Below, piece after piece: positions 35,017 to 46,554 of a DNA stretch of 64,000 nucleotides. Position numbers and translations under genes: made by a program. The notes beneath the pieces are model-generated. The model was given only the letters and a program-made list of their open reading frames with translations. It made no database searches and was not told where the DNA came from. This DNA is from Notospermus geniculatus. Its lineage: Eukaryota > Nemertea > Pilidiophora > Heteronemertea > Lineidae. Every line of letters begins with the position of its first letter. The first letter of the stretch is position 1. The stretch is from NCBI GenBank assembly GCA_002633025.1, contig NMRB01002562.1, forward strand, positions 31,042 through 95,041, read 5' to 3'.

Positions 35017-36426
35017 TTCAATAAAGTTTTTCACACATTGGTGGGTTTAAAAGCAACGCTGGGCCGTAAATTCTTTGCTATTATCCGCCTGCATACGAAG
35101 GTGCGTCCAAAAATCCCACCGAAATCCGGACAAGTGTGTGTCGACGACCTCATGGTCGATGCGTTTGATGACGACCTGAAAAATAGAGCGGTTAAGATAC
35201 ATTGTAGGAAAACGACATTCTCAGTGGTCGGTGCATAAATGGCATCATCGTCGGTTCAATGACGTATCGGATAAGATGGCAACATATCCTGATGAAATAC
35301 TCCAGTATTGATGACGCAATACGCAAAATTGACTCCTCAATTGTTCGTTCTCGTTGTCGTATTCCGGATCAATCTAAACCTCTCTATTGCCGACGGTACC
35401 CTGTGATGCGGTTTCCAATAAAGCGCTTAACTTGCCGCATCCCAGGAAGCGGCGGGAACGTCCGTGGAGAGATTATTGATGAAATAGGAAAATGTCGGTC
35501 AAATACGAAAATGTCGGTCATAGTAACTGCTTTGTTTAGCTAATAAAATGTGTCATATACCCCTCGGAGAAGCTCAAATTAGTCTCCTTATTTTGATATC
35601 ATATTTTATTCAGACGGACACAAATTGTTGAGATTGCAATAATTTATTAAATGGCCATCGCATCACCATAGGTGATCTGATTGCTAGCCGGCTTCATCAA
35701 GACCATCGCCCAGTTATGTAAAACATCGTGATGGATTCACACAAACATTGTCCTGAAATTAGGTTTGGTTCATTGCGCCTGCGCAGTGTGAGTTCGTCAA
35801 TTTAATCGCCGGTTGAAGTTGTGTCTCCTTTGGCGGCCATTTTGAATCAGCCGCATAGGGAAATGACCCCGAAACAAATGGAAATTGCCACGAAGAGATT
35901 TTCGACCATAATTCAATTAGGACCTGTTGATAATTGCGCTGAATAATCGTATCCACTGGTGTCTTCTTCTGCCGAGACGGGTTTTCGGCTGCCAAGCGCG
36001 AATAAGCAGACGACGAGTATCGTCTTTGGGTCGAGCTATTGGTTCAGACGCCAGATTCAAGGAGATACATTTAGTAATCAACACATAATCCAGCGTCTAC
36101 TCAGCCGGCTCTTGAGGCTAAAACCTAATGTCGTTAAGGTTGGAGTGGATGTTATCATGTATAATTACATCAATATCCAGATACTTCAGATGAGAAAAAC
36201 CTCTCGTCATCCTCACCAGAAACATATTGCCACGATGAAGGATTACTACACATCATTCTCTTATTGAAAATGGGCTCATTTTATCAGTTAAAGTTTCCGA
36301 TAGGGAGTTTCTAAGTGTTAATAAAAACTGCCTCTTTATTAATGTGAATCTCATCAGGTTAGGGGTACAAAAGCACAATACTAGGCCAAGCTAGCAGTCC
36401 ATAAAAATCTTCATTTCCTTTCGCAC
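35017..36426. other. Unassigned DNA with short frames and an NRF-1/YY1-like spot
   Basis: An ATG frame of 94 codons lies at 35259-35543 with no recognisable product. At about 35774-35850 a cgcctgcgcagtg motif (NRF-1-like) is followed 60 bp later by ggcggccattttga (YY1-like), a pairing common at TATA-less starts. Confidence 0.3.
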
Positions 36427-36620
36427 ATGCGCAGTCATACACCCGATATACAGGATGTTCCAAAATAACCCACACAGACGAAGGGTAAATGCGCTTGCGC
36501 ATGCGCAATGTAACGCTTCCTGTCAAGTGGTCGATGCGCATGCGCAAAGTAACGTTTCCTGTTAGGAAGGATTCCCCACTAGTAACCCATGTGCATTGTT
36601 CTGTCGGATGCGCACTGCGA
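36425..36620. promoter_or_regulatory. Cluster of NRF-1-like palindromes
   Basis: TGCGCATGCGCA occurs twice (36496-36507, 36535-36546), 39 bp apart, each followed by a taacgyttcctgt segment containing an ETS-type ttcctg core. Weaker gcacatgcgcag (~36424) and gatgcgcactgcg (~36608) flank them. NRF-1 plus ETS sites mark housekeeping promoters in animals. No first exon can be assigned. Confidence 0.4.
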
Positions 36621-37063
36621 CCTAAAAAATACCCGTATCTAGTTGATCGAATAGCTTTATCTCGTACAGTACATGACACCAGATCCGTCTCCTCCACCGT
36701 GCCTTGTCTTTCACTTCAAACGCGCTGCCTAATTAATCAAAAGACACACTACCCTACTGGGTTCTCATTAAATTCGTTCAAATTACCATAATTTGATTCT
36801 GGGTCTCATAACTATGTTTTCCGCATTTCTCTGACGATGAACAAGGTTTCTGAGCAAACTAAATGATCCTAAACCCGTGCAGTTTACTGCATAGCTCGCC
36901 TTCATTTTCCCCAACCCATGTTTTTTGCCGAATTACTTATTTTTAATGATTGTTGGAGATTATTTGGAAAAGATTACATCGCCGGCAGGGATGCAGCCAA
37001 TGTCAAATGAATCTTTGCTAAAACAATCCGTCAGGGTTGGTTTATCCTGCAATCAATGACTTT
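36621..37063. other. Unassigned DNA
   Basis: No supported feature. Confidence 0.4.
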
Positions 37064-37181
37064 TTTGCCGTTAGAGACTACCACTAGTTAGCGCTCCCAG
37101 AACGTCATAAAAATTTGACGTCCCAGACGTACGTCCGAGGACCGCTAGCTAGTGGTGCCCTCCAACGGCAGTAAAGTCTCC
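37064..37181. mobile_element. MITE, gccgttagaggcc family, internally deleted copy
   Basis: Ends tgccgttagagactaccac and gtggtgccctccaacggcag are inverted. The body is about 60 bp shorter than the copies at 31006 and 43584. Confidence 0.75.
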
Positions 37182-37327
37182 CTTTCACGACCAATAACAA
37201 TGTCGATGGGAGAGCGAACAAGAGCATTTGCTGTACCCCAGCCGAATCAGGAGTACAAACTAGGCCTATGGTAGCCTTACTTGGAGGTAATTTCAGAACC
37301 CTTGGCTGTGTTCGATATCTGATAATA

Positions 37328-37476
37328 GGGAGGTTTCGAAATCAAACGATAAACGTAAACGTTAACGACAACTTTATTTTTGTACCGAAAATGCAATACA
37401 AAATCTGGTTAATGTGTAGTATGAAAAGTAACGTTGTCGTAAAGTTTTGGTTTATCGTTTGATTTCGAAACCTCCC
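37328..37476. mobile_element. MITE, GGGAGGTTTAGAAATC family
   Basis: TA precedes the left end (37326-37327). Ends gggaggtttcgaaatcaaac and gatttcgaaacctccc are inverted. The interior matches the copy at 42133 closely (accgaaaatgcaatacaaaa). Confidence 0.85.
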
Positions 37477-37631
37477 CAATGACACCTCCCACGCACCTCA
37501 AAAGTTCCGGCCTCCCTCACCTGTTCTAACCGTGATGTTGATCAATATCACGATAGATATCAGGTGTTTATTCATCAGGTAGCCGCTATGGCGTCTGTCC
37601 CGCCCATTTCTCCCGGGTCTGACCGATCTAT

Positions 37632-37850
37632 TGAGGTTCTTTATGTGACGTAACATTTCCATTATGACACGATGCCGCCATGTTGGCCGTCAAAATGTCA
37701 AGCTACGTCACGGCATAAACACAGCGTCAACACAGATCGTGACGTCAAAATGCAATGACGTGATAGTTTCGACGTCGTCGCCGGCCATTTGACGCCAGCA
37801 TGGCCGATTCTTTGCAGTCACGTGACCGCTGTGACGTCAGCGAAACTTCT
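37632..37850. mobile_element. ~220-bp MITE loaded with CRE/YY1-like motifs, copy 1
   Basis: Shares its whole length with 46338-46554, 53865-54086 and 59200-59421. The conserved interior has gatgccgccatgttgg, two or more tgacgtca words, and cagtcacgtgaccg. The left end (gaggttctttatgtgacgt) pairs with the right (gtgacgtcagcgaaacttct) imperfectly. Target duplication unclear. Confidence 0.8.
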
Positions 37851-40379
37851 ATAATATTGTCATGGAACTGTGACCGTGTGTCTCCATTTGTCTCGAAGCA
37901 CGTCACATTCTCTTCTTATCAGCGAGCTAATCTGTCTGCGGAACTAGACGAGCTTGCCAATTAGTTTTCATTTGACAACTGTAAGACTAGTTTAGCAAGT
38001 TAAGTAACCATTCGGCCGAATATCGAGTGCACGGGCCACTTGGACACGATTCGTATGCTGTATCACTAGCGACGACCACGACTCCATCATGGCTGTCTGT
38101 CTTATCTCGGTCAAGGTGAATGTGTGTCTGTGGCTACAGGGAGATTACACGACAAATAATTAATGGGTGTTTGTCAGTCATACGAAGATGTGCCAGATCG
38201 ACTGGCTGTTTTCGGTCTGCCGGTATATGGCGTGTGTCCTGTGTCAACAGAGGTAGACACCTTATTTTAGATTCACCCCTCGATCACGTCCCAGGGACGA
38301 TTGATTCGTATCGGCGGCTACATGTGTTTAACGGGAATCAATAGAGGGTGATCATAAAACGGGGATTGTCTTCCTGGAGATGGCACACCGAAATCACTGC
38401 TGGTGTTCTTGTTGTCGAGATCAAATACGTGTCATTGATTGGTTGGTTGGCGCCAAAGAGGCGTCGGGGATTTTAGAACACTCAATCGGCTGCAATTTTC
38501 ATTTCACAAAATTTAAAGGGACAATGTGTCCACTGCGCCAACCCGATAGCTCAAAGAGTAACCACAGCAAATTACTGCCACTTGGCGGCGCTGTGAGCGG
38601 TCGTACAGTACTTCATTCATGACGTTTCGTCCCTGTTGCACTGCGTCAAGGACGTCACGACGCGACGTCGTTGCATTGTTTTGCTCAGTTTTTGACGTCT
38701 TTGGCGTTTTCGCCATCTTAAAAACCGATCGCAGCGCCACCCAAATATGTCAAACTGGTTCCTCTTTAAGGGCCTGTCTACGATGCAGCCAGCAAGCGCG
38801 GAGATGACCTACAATAGCCGAAATGGCTTCCCCCCCACCGTAAGTCATCTAGATTCACGATACGTAACCCAGCCTGGCGATTCTCGGGCTCCATTTATGA
38901 TGTATGAGGCAAGGTTCGGCTCTGATTGGTCTTATCACGGGCCTGGATCAGATACATAGAGAGATTGAACCGATTTGTCCTCCCAAGGCTTCAGCCAATC
39001 CCCCTCCATCTCTCCCGTGATAGTTCGTGGTCAGCCATGAATAACTTCGTAAACACAGTAGAGTGAGATGAGTGCAAATCGCTTGTCCTCAGAAAGGATT
39101 GAATACATGTACTTCGGTCATAACAACTTGATCATATTGACATCCGGGTCTTTGAGTAAGATGTCAACAGATGGTGACCAAAATCAATATAATCGTTATG
39201 AGCATTTTCCTCTTCAAAACTTCCATCTGCGTTCAATCGAATTCTACACCACTTGTTTCTGTTGCTTGTGACACACCCTTGATACCACCAGCACGAAATC
39301 TCGCCGCTTGGTGGCGCTCCAGGCAGTTAAAATCCAAAATCCGACGGTGCTGCCACTTGTTAAGTTACGATGACGGTCGCGGACTGCAGTGTACTGTCAA
39401 AAGCGCTCCGCACTGATAACCTCAATATGGTCGATTTCAAAATGTTTTTTCTTAGTTAAACTCAAGTAAGAAAGAAAAGTCTTTGAACTGTAAATTCAAT
39501 TTCATAAATCTATTTTCTAGAAATACCACCTTTGTTCCTTTTAACAGTATACAGGTACTAGAAATATACAAAACCAAAAAAACATTCAATCACCATATTG
39601 CTAGATCAGTAGTTTCATCTTTCCCGACACTTTTTCTTTCGCCACAAATTCTCCATATTTCGTATGAAAAACTCGTACAGAAGCAATATCTTATATTACT
39701 ATCTGTGGTTTTGTTTCTCAAATATCCTTTTGTAGTCGACGACTGGAGAATGTGATGCCGCCGCCTTAAAGCAGATGCTGCATCGCTACTTTTCCTGTAA
39801 AAAGATACGGCTTTGAAGATGGACAAAGGCTGTACCACAAACAGGGGAACGACAAAATGCATTTATTGTGATTGCACGATTCTGGATAAATAATCTTTTG
39901 TTCCGTTGATCAATGTTTCCTGAGTCTTTGTTTTCTGATTGCTCTGCCGATTCGTTTCATTCTATTCTGAGTGTAATCTGATACATCTGTGTACACGTCA
40001 CTGCAGTGCATTTATTGTCCAACGTATCGTGGGATTAACTCGCGTTGCATCTTTGTTATTAATCGCTGGCATGGTAATGAGGAAACCAGATCCTCATCAA
40101 AGATACAATACGTGCCATAAATCATTATAAAACATTTACTTTTGGTGAGGACCCGAATCTTCCGAATTTGTAATATCTCGTCTTGTGACTTCTTCTGAAT
40201 GGCCCCAGTGCGTAAGACAGACAGAATTATTCACTCCTAGGAAATAGATGGGAAAGCCGCCCTTTGTTACAAAATTTATGGTGGTTGCATTAACAGTCCT
40301 TCTATGATCTGAATATTAAAGCCGTGACCTCTCACATAGTTCGTTGTTGGTTCTGTACACAGTACTGGGCTGTTTACAA
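37851..40379. other. Unassigned DNA with an inverted dispersed repeat
   Basis: About 38625-38690 (gttgcactgcgtcaaggacg, tcacgacgcgacgtcgttgc) recurs inverted at about 40590-40655. Short frames only. None recognised. Confidence 0.4.
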
Positions 40380-40520
40380 TGTAATGTAGGAAGAAACCGG
40401 AGCACCCGGGCCAAAGAGAGTCGTGCTATCTATCACACTGGTCTGACCGGGACTCGAACCCAAGACCTGAGAGGTGACAGTCGCTAGATGCTTCACTTCA
40501 CCATTCTATCAAGGAAGTGA
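40380..40520 (-). mobile_element. tRNA-derived SINE with ctccggtttcttcctac tail
   Basis: Minus strand: A-box-like tagaatggtgaagtg, B box tgggttcgagtcccgg, then a tail containing gggtgctccggtttcttcct. It has the same architecture as 32870-33005. Confidence 0.65.
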
Positions 40521-40544
40521 ATGACGAACCTGATCGACTTTTTA

Positions 40545-40690
40545 TTCCGCCAGGGCGGCGCTGCAAGCGTTTGTACCAAAGATGTTAAAAACAGAGCAAA
40601 GCAATGCAATGACGTCGCGTCACGACGTCCTTGACGCAGTGCAACACGGACGAAACATCGAAAAAGAGGTAGAACTGCTCACAACGCCTC
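40545..40690. repeat. Dispersed repeat, inverted partner of 38590-38740
   Basis: Shares gcaatgacgtcgcgtcacga and cgtccttgacgcagtgcaac with the reverse complement of 38620-38690. Both copies also carry a gccgcc/ggcggcgctg word. No inverted termini were resolved, so it is unclassified. Confidence 0.6.
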
Positions 40691-41248
40691 CTAGTGGTAG
40701 CTAATTTGCAGGTTTCTCATTATTCACAACAATTTCCATCATCGAATACCTGGCTGGCATGGCATTTTAAAAATGGAATGCCTCCAATCAAACGTATATC
40801 CCGAATGAACAGGATTGTGTCCCGGGTCGTTAGGACCATATTCAATTTGCTGATAAGGTTAGTTCCCACACGATATAAGGCAATGTAATCCTCGTCCAAT
40901 TTGCCGTTGAGCGCCAGGCGGATTTTTTTTTCATTCTACGTGTTTTACGGCTCTTACCTGTCACTTAGGGTAAAAAATCCTTCGGCTCAATCAGTCCAAC
41001 TATCGGGCGGTCAATTATCAGTCGTTGGCGATTTCCATCATTCGCCTGAAGTTAAAAAATTAGCGGTGGTTGCCTTCATTTGTTCTGACTGGCGAAAACA
41101 CTGTACGACGCGGTTTATCAAGTCGAAACTACTCCCTTTGCTGCAATACGTGGCTCTCTATGGGCAAACCAACCATTGAAAATTATGGGCAATCGGTCAT
41201 CAATAATTACGCACGTTTAGGATTCTACCCCACCCCCCTACTGACCTA
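40691..41248. other. Unassigned DNA
   Basis: No supported feature. Overlapping 90-codon frames at 40901-41339 are not recognisable. Confidence 0.35.
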
Positions 41249-41535
41249 CACTGTTAGAAATTATTGTAATAATAATTTACAGATGAAATTGCCTGCAGCA
41301 GAGTCCCCAGCACTTTCTGTAAATTTACATATGGTATGATTTATGTTTTCCTGTTGGTTGGACTCAGTTGGACTTTCCATAATGATGCTTCCTGAGAGAA
41401 GTATGAAAATATAATTTGCTCAGCCTCCAGTCAGGTCTCTGTCAATATTTCTTTGAGTCTGTAATTTTACAGAATCGGTCCTGGGGACTCTGCTGCAGGG
41501 ATTTTCTGTAAAATCCTCTGTTATTTCTAACAGTG
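41249..41535. mobile_element. MITE, CACTGTTAGAAAT family, copy 1
   Basis: Ends cactgttagaaattatt and the inverse of aataacagaggatttt...-type right end (ttatttctaacagtg) are inverted. Flanking octamers ctgaccta and ttggccta agree at 6 of 8 positions, compatible with an old 8-bp hAT target duplication. The interior contains tttctgtaaattta / ttacag words. Copies at 54307-54639 and 59642-59975. Confidence 0.75.
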
Positions 41536-42132
41536 TTGGCCTACGTTCCCTCCGATGGGACCCAAATTGGGGTGTTGATAGTTTTTCCCAATCCATTTTT
41601 CCCAAATTCTTTTTTGACCTGTCTTAAACGAAGAAGATATATCTGACGTCTCCGAAATATTGCAGTCGGCTCCTGCAGCGATAAACGCAGTGGTACTTCA
41701 CTGCAAATGTCAGTAGCATACCGCTGAAATTATTGAGTTAATTCTCACAAGGCTGTTTCCACTCGAATCCTTTGCTAATACTTACCTAAAGTGCGCTCGG
41801 CAAATCATTAGCCATTTGAGCACTCAAGGACACCAGCTCAAGCATTCTTAGGAGAATGTACACCCTTAACAATTCCGGTCTGGTGACATATCTATCTGTG
41901 AGGTGGCACTCAAGCTGAGGGGTTCCTTTTGCCGGGGAACCAATGACTCGGTTGACCAGACTTTCAAGACAGGTCTTAGGAACCGAGTAAATTGAATCGT
42001 GTGCGGTTAGCTTGACAGTCATTGATGAATATTGATCGATCTGTGGTGGGGGTTTGTCCGTGAAATTTTGAGAAATACTTTATATGATCGCGGCGACTTA
42101 CAAGGTGCTATGTCAAGGAGAGAAGGACAATA
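41536..42132. other. Unassigned DNA
   Basis: Includes a 78-codon minus-strand frame (41786-42022) rich in Leu. Not recognised. Confidence 0.3.
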
Positions 42133-42281
42133 GGGAGGTTTAGAAATCAAACGATAAACGTAAACGTTAACGACAACGTTATTTTTCTACCGAAAATGCA
42201 ATATAAAATCTGGTTGATGTGTAGTATGAAAAATAACGTTGTCATAAATTTTACGTTTACCGTTTGATTTCTAAACCTCCC
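42133..42281. mobile_element. MITE, GGGAGGTTTAGAAATC family
   Basis: The cleanest copy: TA on both sides (42131-42132, 42282-42283) and ends gggaggtttagaaatcaaac / gtttgatttctaaacctccc matching perfectly over 20 bp. Confidence 0.9.
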
Positions 42282-42386
42282 TAGTGTTTGACGCGACCCA
42301 TCAAAACCGCACACTCGGTTGATAATTCGTCCACTCCTGCCATCGACTGACCAATAAAAATGCAAAGGGGAGAAGATTGAACAATA

Positions 42387-42504
42387 GAGAGTTTTCACAA
42401 AGCGCTGAGAAACGCCGACGTGAATGCTAATCCCATTGTTCAGTCTGGCGAAGAGAGCACCGAACCAGAAGGATAGACGTTCGTTGGCGTTTGCGAAAAC
42501 TCTG
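42387..42504. mobile_element. MITE, gttttcgcaaagc family, diverged copy
   Basis: Ends gagagttttcacaaagcgc and gcgtttgcgaaaactctg are inverted. The core agagcaccgaac and ggatagacgttcg match the copy at 12795-12918. Confidence 0.7.
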
Positions 42505-43263
42505 TCCAGTCAGGGATGGAATTAAACCACGACTTAGAATTCTACCAGCGTACGACCTATCACAATAGAGAGGTTTCGCAAATCTGACGAAACACGAAGA
42601 ACGAAATATACGAAATTCGACTTCATTTTCATGACGTAATGTCAGGAGATGGTTGGTACCACAAATATCGCCTGCTGCAAGAGCGTTTTTAGCGTATGAC
42701 GTTAGACCGATAGAGTTACAGTGTAAATAAAACTTTGAAATTTATCTTTCGTTTCCACTTCGTAGATACGAAGTGGAAATTTAAAAATTCAAGATGCACC
42801 ATAACTCTCTTGGTCTTACATGATATGCTGAACACAACAGACCAAAAGATGACGGCCGAATCGAGTATTAACGTGGTTAATAAATTATGACATGAAACCT
42901 CCGCAAAAGAGGAACGGATGTCGTTCTATACTTGCAAACTCGCTGTACGTGTTTTGACGAGCCAATTTGTGTCTCAGTCTTTGCCTGGAGAAAAATATCC
43001 ATCTACAATCGCAGAATTCATCAGTCAAAAGTATTTTTCGCCGTTGCTCGCCATGACAACATGTTGTGCCACCGCGATACACACCGATTAAGTCTCGGTC
43101 CCCCGCCTTTGGTAAAAATTTCGGCGCCGTCATAGACCGTGATTCGATGCCAGAGATCACACCACGCTTAACATCAAACAAAATATCGGATACCTTCGAC
43201 TGAATTGTTTGGTCGGCGGCCTTTCATCCACTTTATATCCTAGATACATGTAGTTACTATGTA
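42505..43263. other. Unassigned DNA
   Basis: Contains a small perfect hairpin (ccacttcgtagatacgaagtgg, ~42756). Short frames only. Confidence 0.35.
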
Positions 43264-43536
43264 NNNNNNNNNNNNNNNNNNNNNNNNNNNNNNNNNNNNN
43301 NNNNNNNNNNNNNNNNNNNNNNNNNNNNNNNNNNNNNNNNNNNNNNNNNNNNNNNNNNNNNNNNNNNNNNNNNNNNNNNNNNNNNNNNNNNNNNNNNNNN
43401 NNNNNNNNNNNNNNNNNNNNNNNNNNNNNNNNNNNNNNNNNNNNNNNNNNNNNNNNNNNNNNNNNNNNNNNNNNNNNNNNNNNNNNNNNNNNNNNNNNNN
43501 NNNNNNNNNNNNNNNNNNNNNNNNNNNNNNNNNNNN
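43264..43536. other. Assembly gap (273 N)
   Basis: N run. No flanking duplication is visible, unlike the other joins in the window. Confidence 0.98.
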
Positions 43537-43583
43537 ACATTTTGTACAGTGTACGACGGAAAAAAGCGTCATTTGTCTAGCAG

Positions 43584-43783
43584 TGGGAGACTTTACTGCC
43601 GTTAGAGGTCGCCTTTTAGCAGTCCTAGAACGTCACAAATTTGACATCACAGACGTAAGCCATGGCCTCCACATCATTATGGATGACGTCATCATGGCGT
43701 GCATTTCTTCTCTGTGACGTCAAATTCCATTACGTTCTAGGACCGCTAACTGGTGGCGGCCTCTAATGGTAGTAAAGTCTACC
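43584..43783. mobile_element. MITE, actgccgttagagg family, copy 3
   Basis: Ends gggagactttactgccgtta and taatggtagtaaagtctacc are inverted. The interior has tgacatcaca, gatgacgtcatc and gtgacgtcaaat. It is the longest of the three copies. Confidence 0.85.
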
Positions 43784-44274
43784 ATTGCTGAGGAAAAGTT
43801 GTCTTTCATTTCACTACATTTGTCGAATAGTTACCACTGTTTCAGCTCAGTATATAGGCCTACACACCATTCTAGCATAATTTACTTACTGACACAAAAA
43901 TACCCCTCAAATCTTGGTGCTGCCCCTGGTGACAAATGCAGGAACTAACATTCAGACAACTTGTTTTGACGGGAATAAAACTCAACGACCGAGTTAACGA
44001 CGTACTTAGATTTTTCCTCTATGGCTCATTTCGCTGTAAATATTTTACAACCTTCATTCAGTTCTCTTGTTAAAATACGATGATATGATCATGGTGATTT
44101 ATGGAGCAAAATTCCCTGGCAAATTAGACTATGAGAGTGGATGTGCCTGTAAAGTGGTTCAATTGAGTTATATTGTGGGAGTCACTTAAAGTCAGTCCCT
44201 CTGTGTATTCGGTGTAGTGTACAGATACACCTTCGCATGGCTGTGGTGAAAACTCTACAAATGTTACACACCCC
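43784..44274. other. Unassigned DNA
   Basis: No supported feature. Confidence 0.4.
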
Positions 44275-44375
44275 ACAGTACAAGTGGCCAGACTGGTCAG
44301 GTTTTAACTACCTATTCAGATATCCATTGGCAGGCAGCCTGCGACTTTTGGACATTTGTACTGAGTGGTGTACTG
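44275..44375 (+). repeat. Dispersed repeat paired with 27225-27329
   Basis: Matches the inverted segment next to the 24-bp minisatellite, including the acaccccacagtacaa edge. That edge corresponds to one minisatellite half unit in copy 2 of the tandem duplication, so this locus looks like the unexpanded state. Confidence 0.6.
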
Positions 44376-44495
44376 CTGCCTACGACGTTGTAGGCCTACG
44401 TAAGTGTTAACACAGGAGTGCATGTACTTGTACACGTACAGTGCAGGACAGATATCGAGAGGGTGGCAGAAAACAGGTTTGACTGTCTTTGCGTG

Positions 44496-45151
44496 TCATC
44501 CACCTTTGTATTCTCCATTCCCATTGGCTAAAATTCGCACGTCGTGTCTATCGCGAGATCTGATTGGATAAACGAATGGAAAATAAGCCTGATATCCAAT
44601 ACGCAGCCGAAAGAAATCCTTTCCTTTTCCGAATCTTGTGCACTCAAGATTTTTCAGCAATTCCTCTTGCCAATGGTAAACATACCGAGGGTAACCAGGT
44701 AGTAATCTACCTTCTGCGACCACACCAATCTTTGTCCTGGTAATGAACCATTTTTTACGTTTTGGTGAATAGTTCTTGTCAAAGTTCGACCTGATGTAAT
44801 CAAAGATTTTCCGGTGGGGCCTTATAATAAAACGCGTGTTTGTTGGCGATGAAGATGCTCGTATGATCTCGCTGATAACAGGATTTTGCTGTGCGTGCTT
44901 TCGCAGGGTTTTGTGACCATGGTCATCTTGGATGTGAGCTGACTAATTGATGGTTTTCGTGCGCGTTCTTTTTTGCATCAACAGTCACGGATGACAGTGC
45001 TTCATTGGCAAAATCGGAAGTCATCGTCCGCAGAAAAGCAGAAACTCTGAGACCGGTTTGAGGAGACCGCGTCTGAGCCTTTTTTGTTGCATTACATAAC
45101 TTAACATTAGTATGTATAGAGAGCGTCGTATCACCGTGATCATGTATTCAA
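44496..45151 (-). pseudogene. Protein-like open stretch with one frame change, unidentified
   Basis: Read on the minus strand, a frame is open from about 45151 to 44945 (~68 codons). It then continues in the next frame to a stop at 44496 (~147 codons), switching near caattagtcagctcac (~44942). The second part has protein-like character: aromatic and charged residues with segments such as KIFDYIRSNFDKNYS and LPGYPRYVYHWQEELL. No ATG opens it, so it would be internal exon(s) or a frameshifted relic. I recognise no family. A possible upstream 48-nt exon with good splice signals is at 45426-45473. Each run alone is within chance expectation. Confidence 0.25.
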
Positions 45152-45425
45152 GGCGCTACCTCTCTCAGTACTTCATAAAATATCAAAGTCTCAAGTAGGC
45201 GCTTGAAAGAAGCGGTCATCTGCGATGACTGAGTGTGAAGGAGACTCTGGTTCCATAGAAAAGGAGGCATGAAAAGAAGTGGCCATACTTTTGGACGACA
45301 ACCAAATGCCAGAGCCGCTGACTTCAGAAAGTGTGTGTGGGGATTCTGGCGCCAGCCCATGATGCACCTTGATAGAATTGTCAACTTCATTGTGTTTGCC
45401 CAACCCTGCTTTTGTCCTGTCTCAC

Positions 45426-45473
45426 CTTCAGTATGTGGTCACTCAGTAAAGTCTCGTTGATGTCGATCTTGAC
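45426..45473 (-). other. Possible 16-codon internal exon
   Basis: On the minus strand a pyrimidine-rich acceptor (ttctacttttaccag) precedes 48 open nucleotides, followed by a donor AAG|GTGAGA. The predicted peptide is VKIDINETLLSDHILK. About eight such donors are expected by chance in both strands of this window, so the evidence is modest. It lies ~275 bp upstream of the open stretch at 44496-45151. Confidence 0.2.
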
Positions 45474-46337
45474 CTGGTAAAAGTAGAAACCGGGCGGTAT
45501 GCTATTGCCTAGTTCAGTGCAGTGTGGAGTGCAGCTATTCATTGGTTCAATGGACGATTCTCACGCTGCTGGCCAGTGGAAATACAAACGTTTTCCATTC
45601 GATGAGGGAGCTGCAGTCGTATTAGGGTGTGGGGACCGCTGTTGTGTGCCTGTGAGGGACAAATTGTTCCAGGCAAACTGTTGGGAATGCACTTATTACA
45701 GGCTTCTTTTATATTGAATGATCAATCGGTAACTGCTTTCCGTCCGCAGACAGTTCCTGTTTCCTGGTTTATCAGATCGAGGCTCACCGGATACACGATT
45801 CCTAACGCTGATTTCCCGAGAGGCGGAAGTTAAAATGTATCGACATCCTGAAGTGAACCTTTGCGAGCGTAAAACTGGCACATTTTGATAGAGTAGTGAT
45901 GACGTTTATACTTACACAATGTAAACACCTTACTGTAGACTTGAGCTGATGTGGGTAAATTGATGAATGTATCATTTTGGTTGCAAGAGCTCCCATATGA
46001 AGCACTTGATGCCATCTGTCAACTCACAGCCACTTCAACCAAGCTACACTAAAGAAGAGACGATTTCCCTCCAATGGGAAAAAGTGGCGACGCTACATAA
46101 AAAAACGTCTATTTTGCGATGGGATTGTATTTTTTGCATTGTACAGCGCACTCAGTGCATCACTATGCACTCTCCCTTGTCTCAGTGATGATACATAAGT
46201 GTTTTCGAGTCTAATACCTCGTTTGTATACCATGAAAGTATGTCATAAATTGCACAAAATGCTTGTTTGTTCTCCAATTTATTTGTTTGGGAACATGTTC
46301 CTACTTCTAAAGGAGATCTCCAACACCTATTCGACGT
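45474..46337. other. Unassigned DNA
   Basis: Short frames only. Confidence 0.4.
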
Positions 46338-46554
46338 ATAGAGACGTCACTCCATTTCCATAACAACACGGTGCCGCCATATTGGGCGTCAAAACGTCAA
46401 GCGACATCACGACATGGACACAGCGTCAACACACAGATCCTGACGTCAAAATGTCTGACGTGACAGGTTTTGATGCCGTCGCCAGCCATTTGACAGCCAA
46501 CATGGCCGATTCTTTGCAGTCACGTGACCGTTGTGACGTCAGTGAAGAACCTCT
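46338..46554. mobile_element. ~220-bp CRE/YY1-motif MITE, copy 2
   Basis: Aligns with 37632-37850 throughout. Retains gtgccgccatattggg, ctgacgtcaa and cagtcacgtgaccg. The right end reads gtgacgtcagtgaagaacct. Confidence 0.8.

Noticed and set aside
34815-35238. Repetitive frames on both strands with a 13-residue period
   Set aside because: Explained by the 39-bp minisatellite at 34880-35016.
43157-43717. Frames of 110-152 codons near 43.2-43.7 kb
   Set aside because: They run through the 273-N gap.
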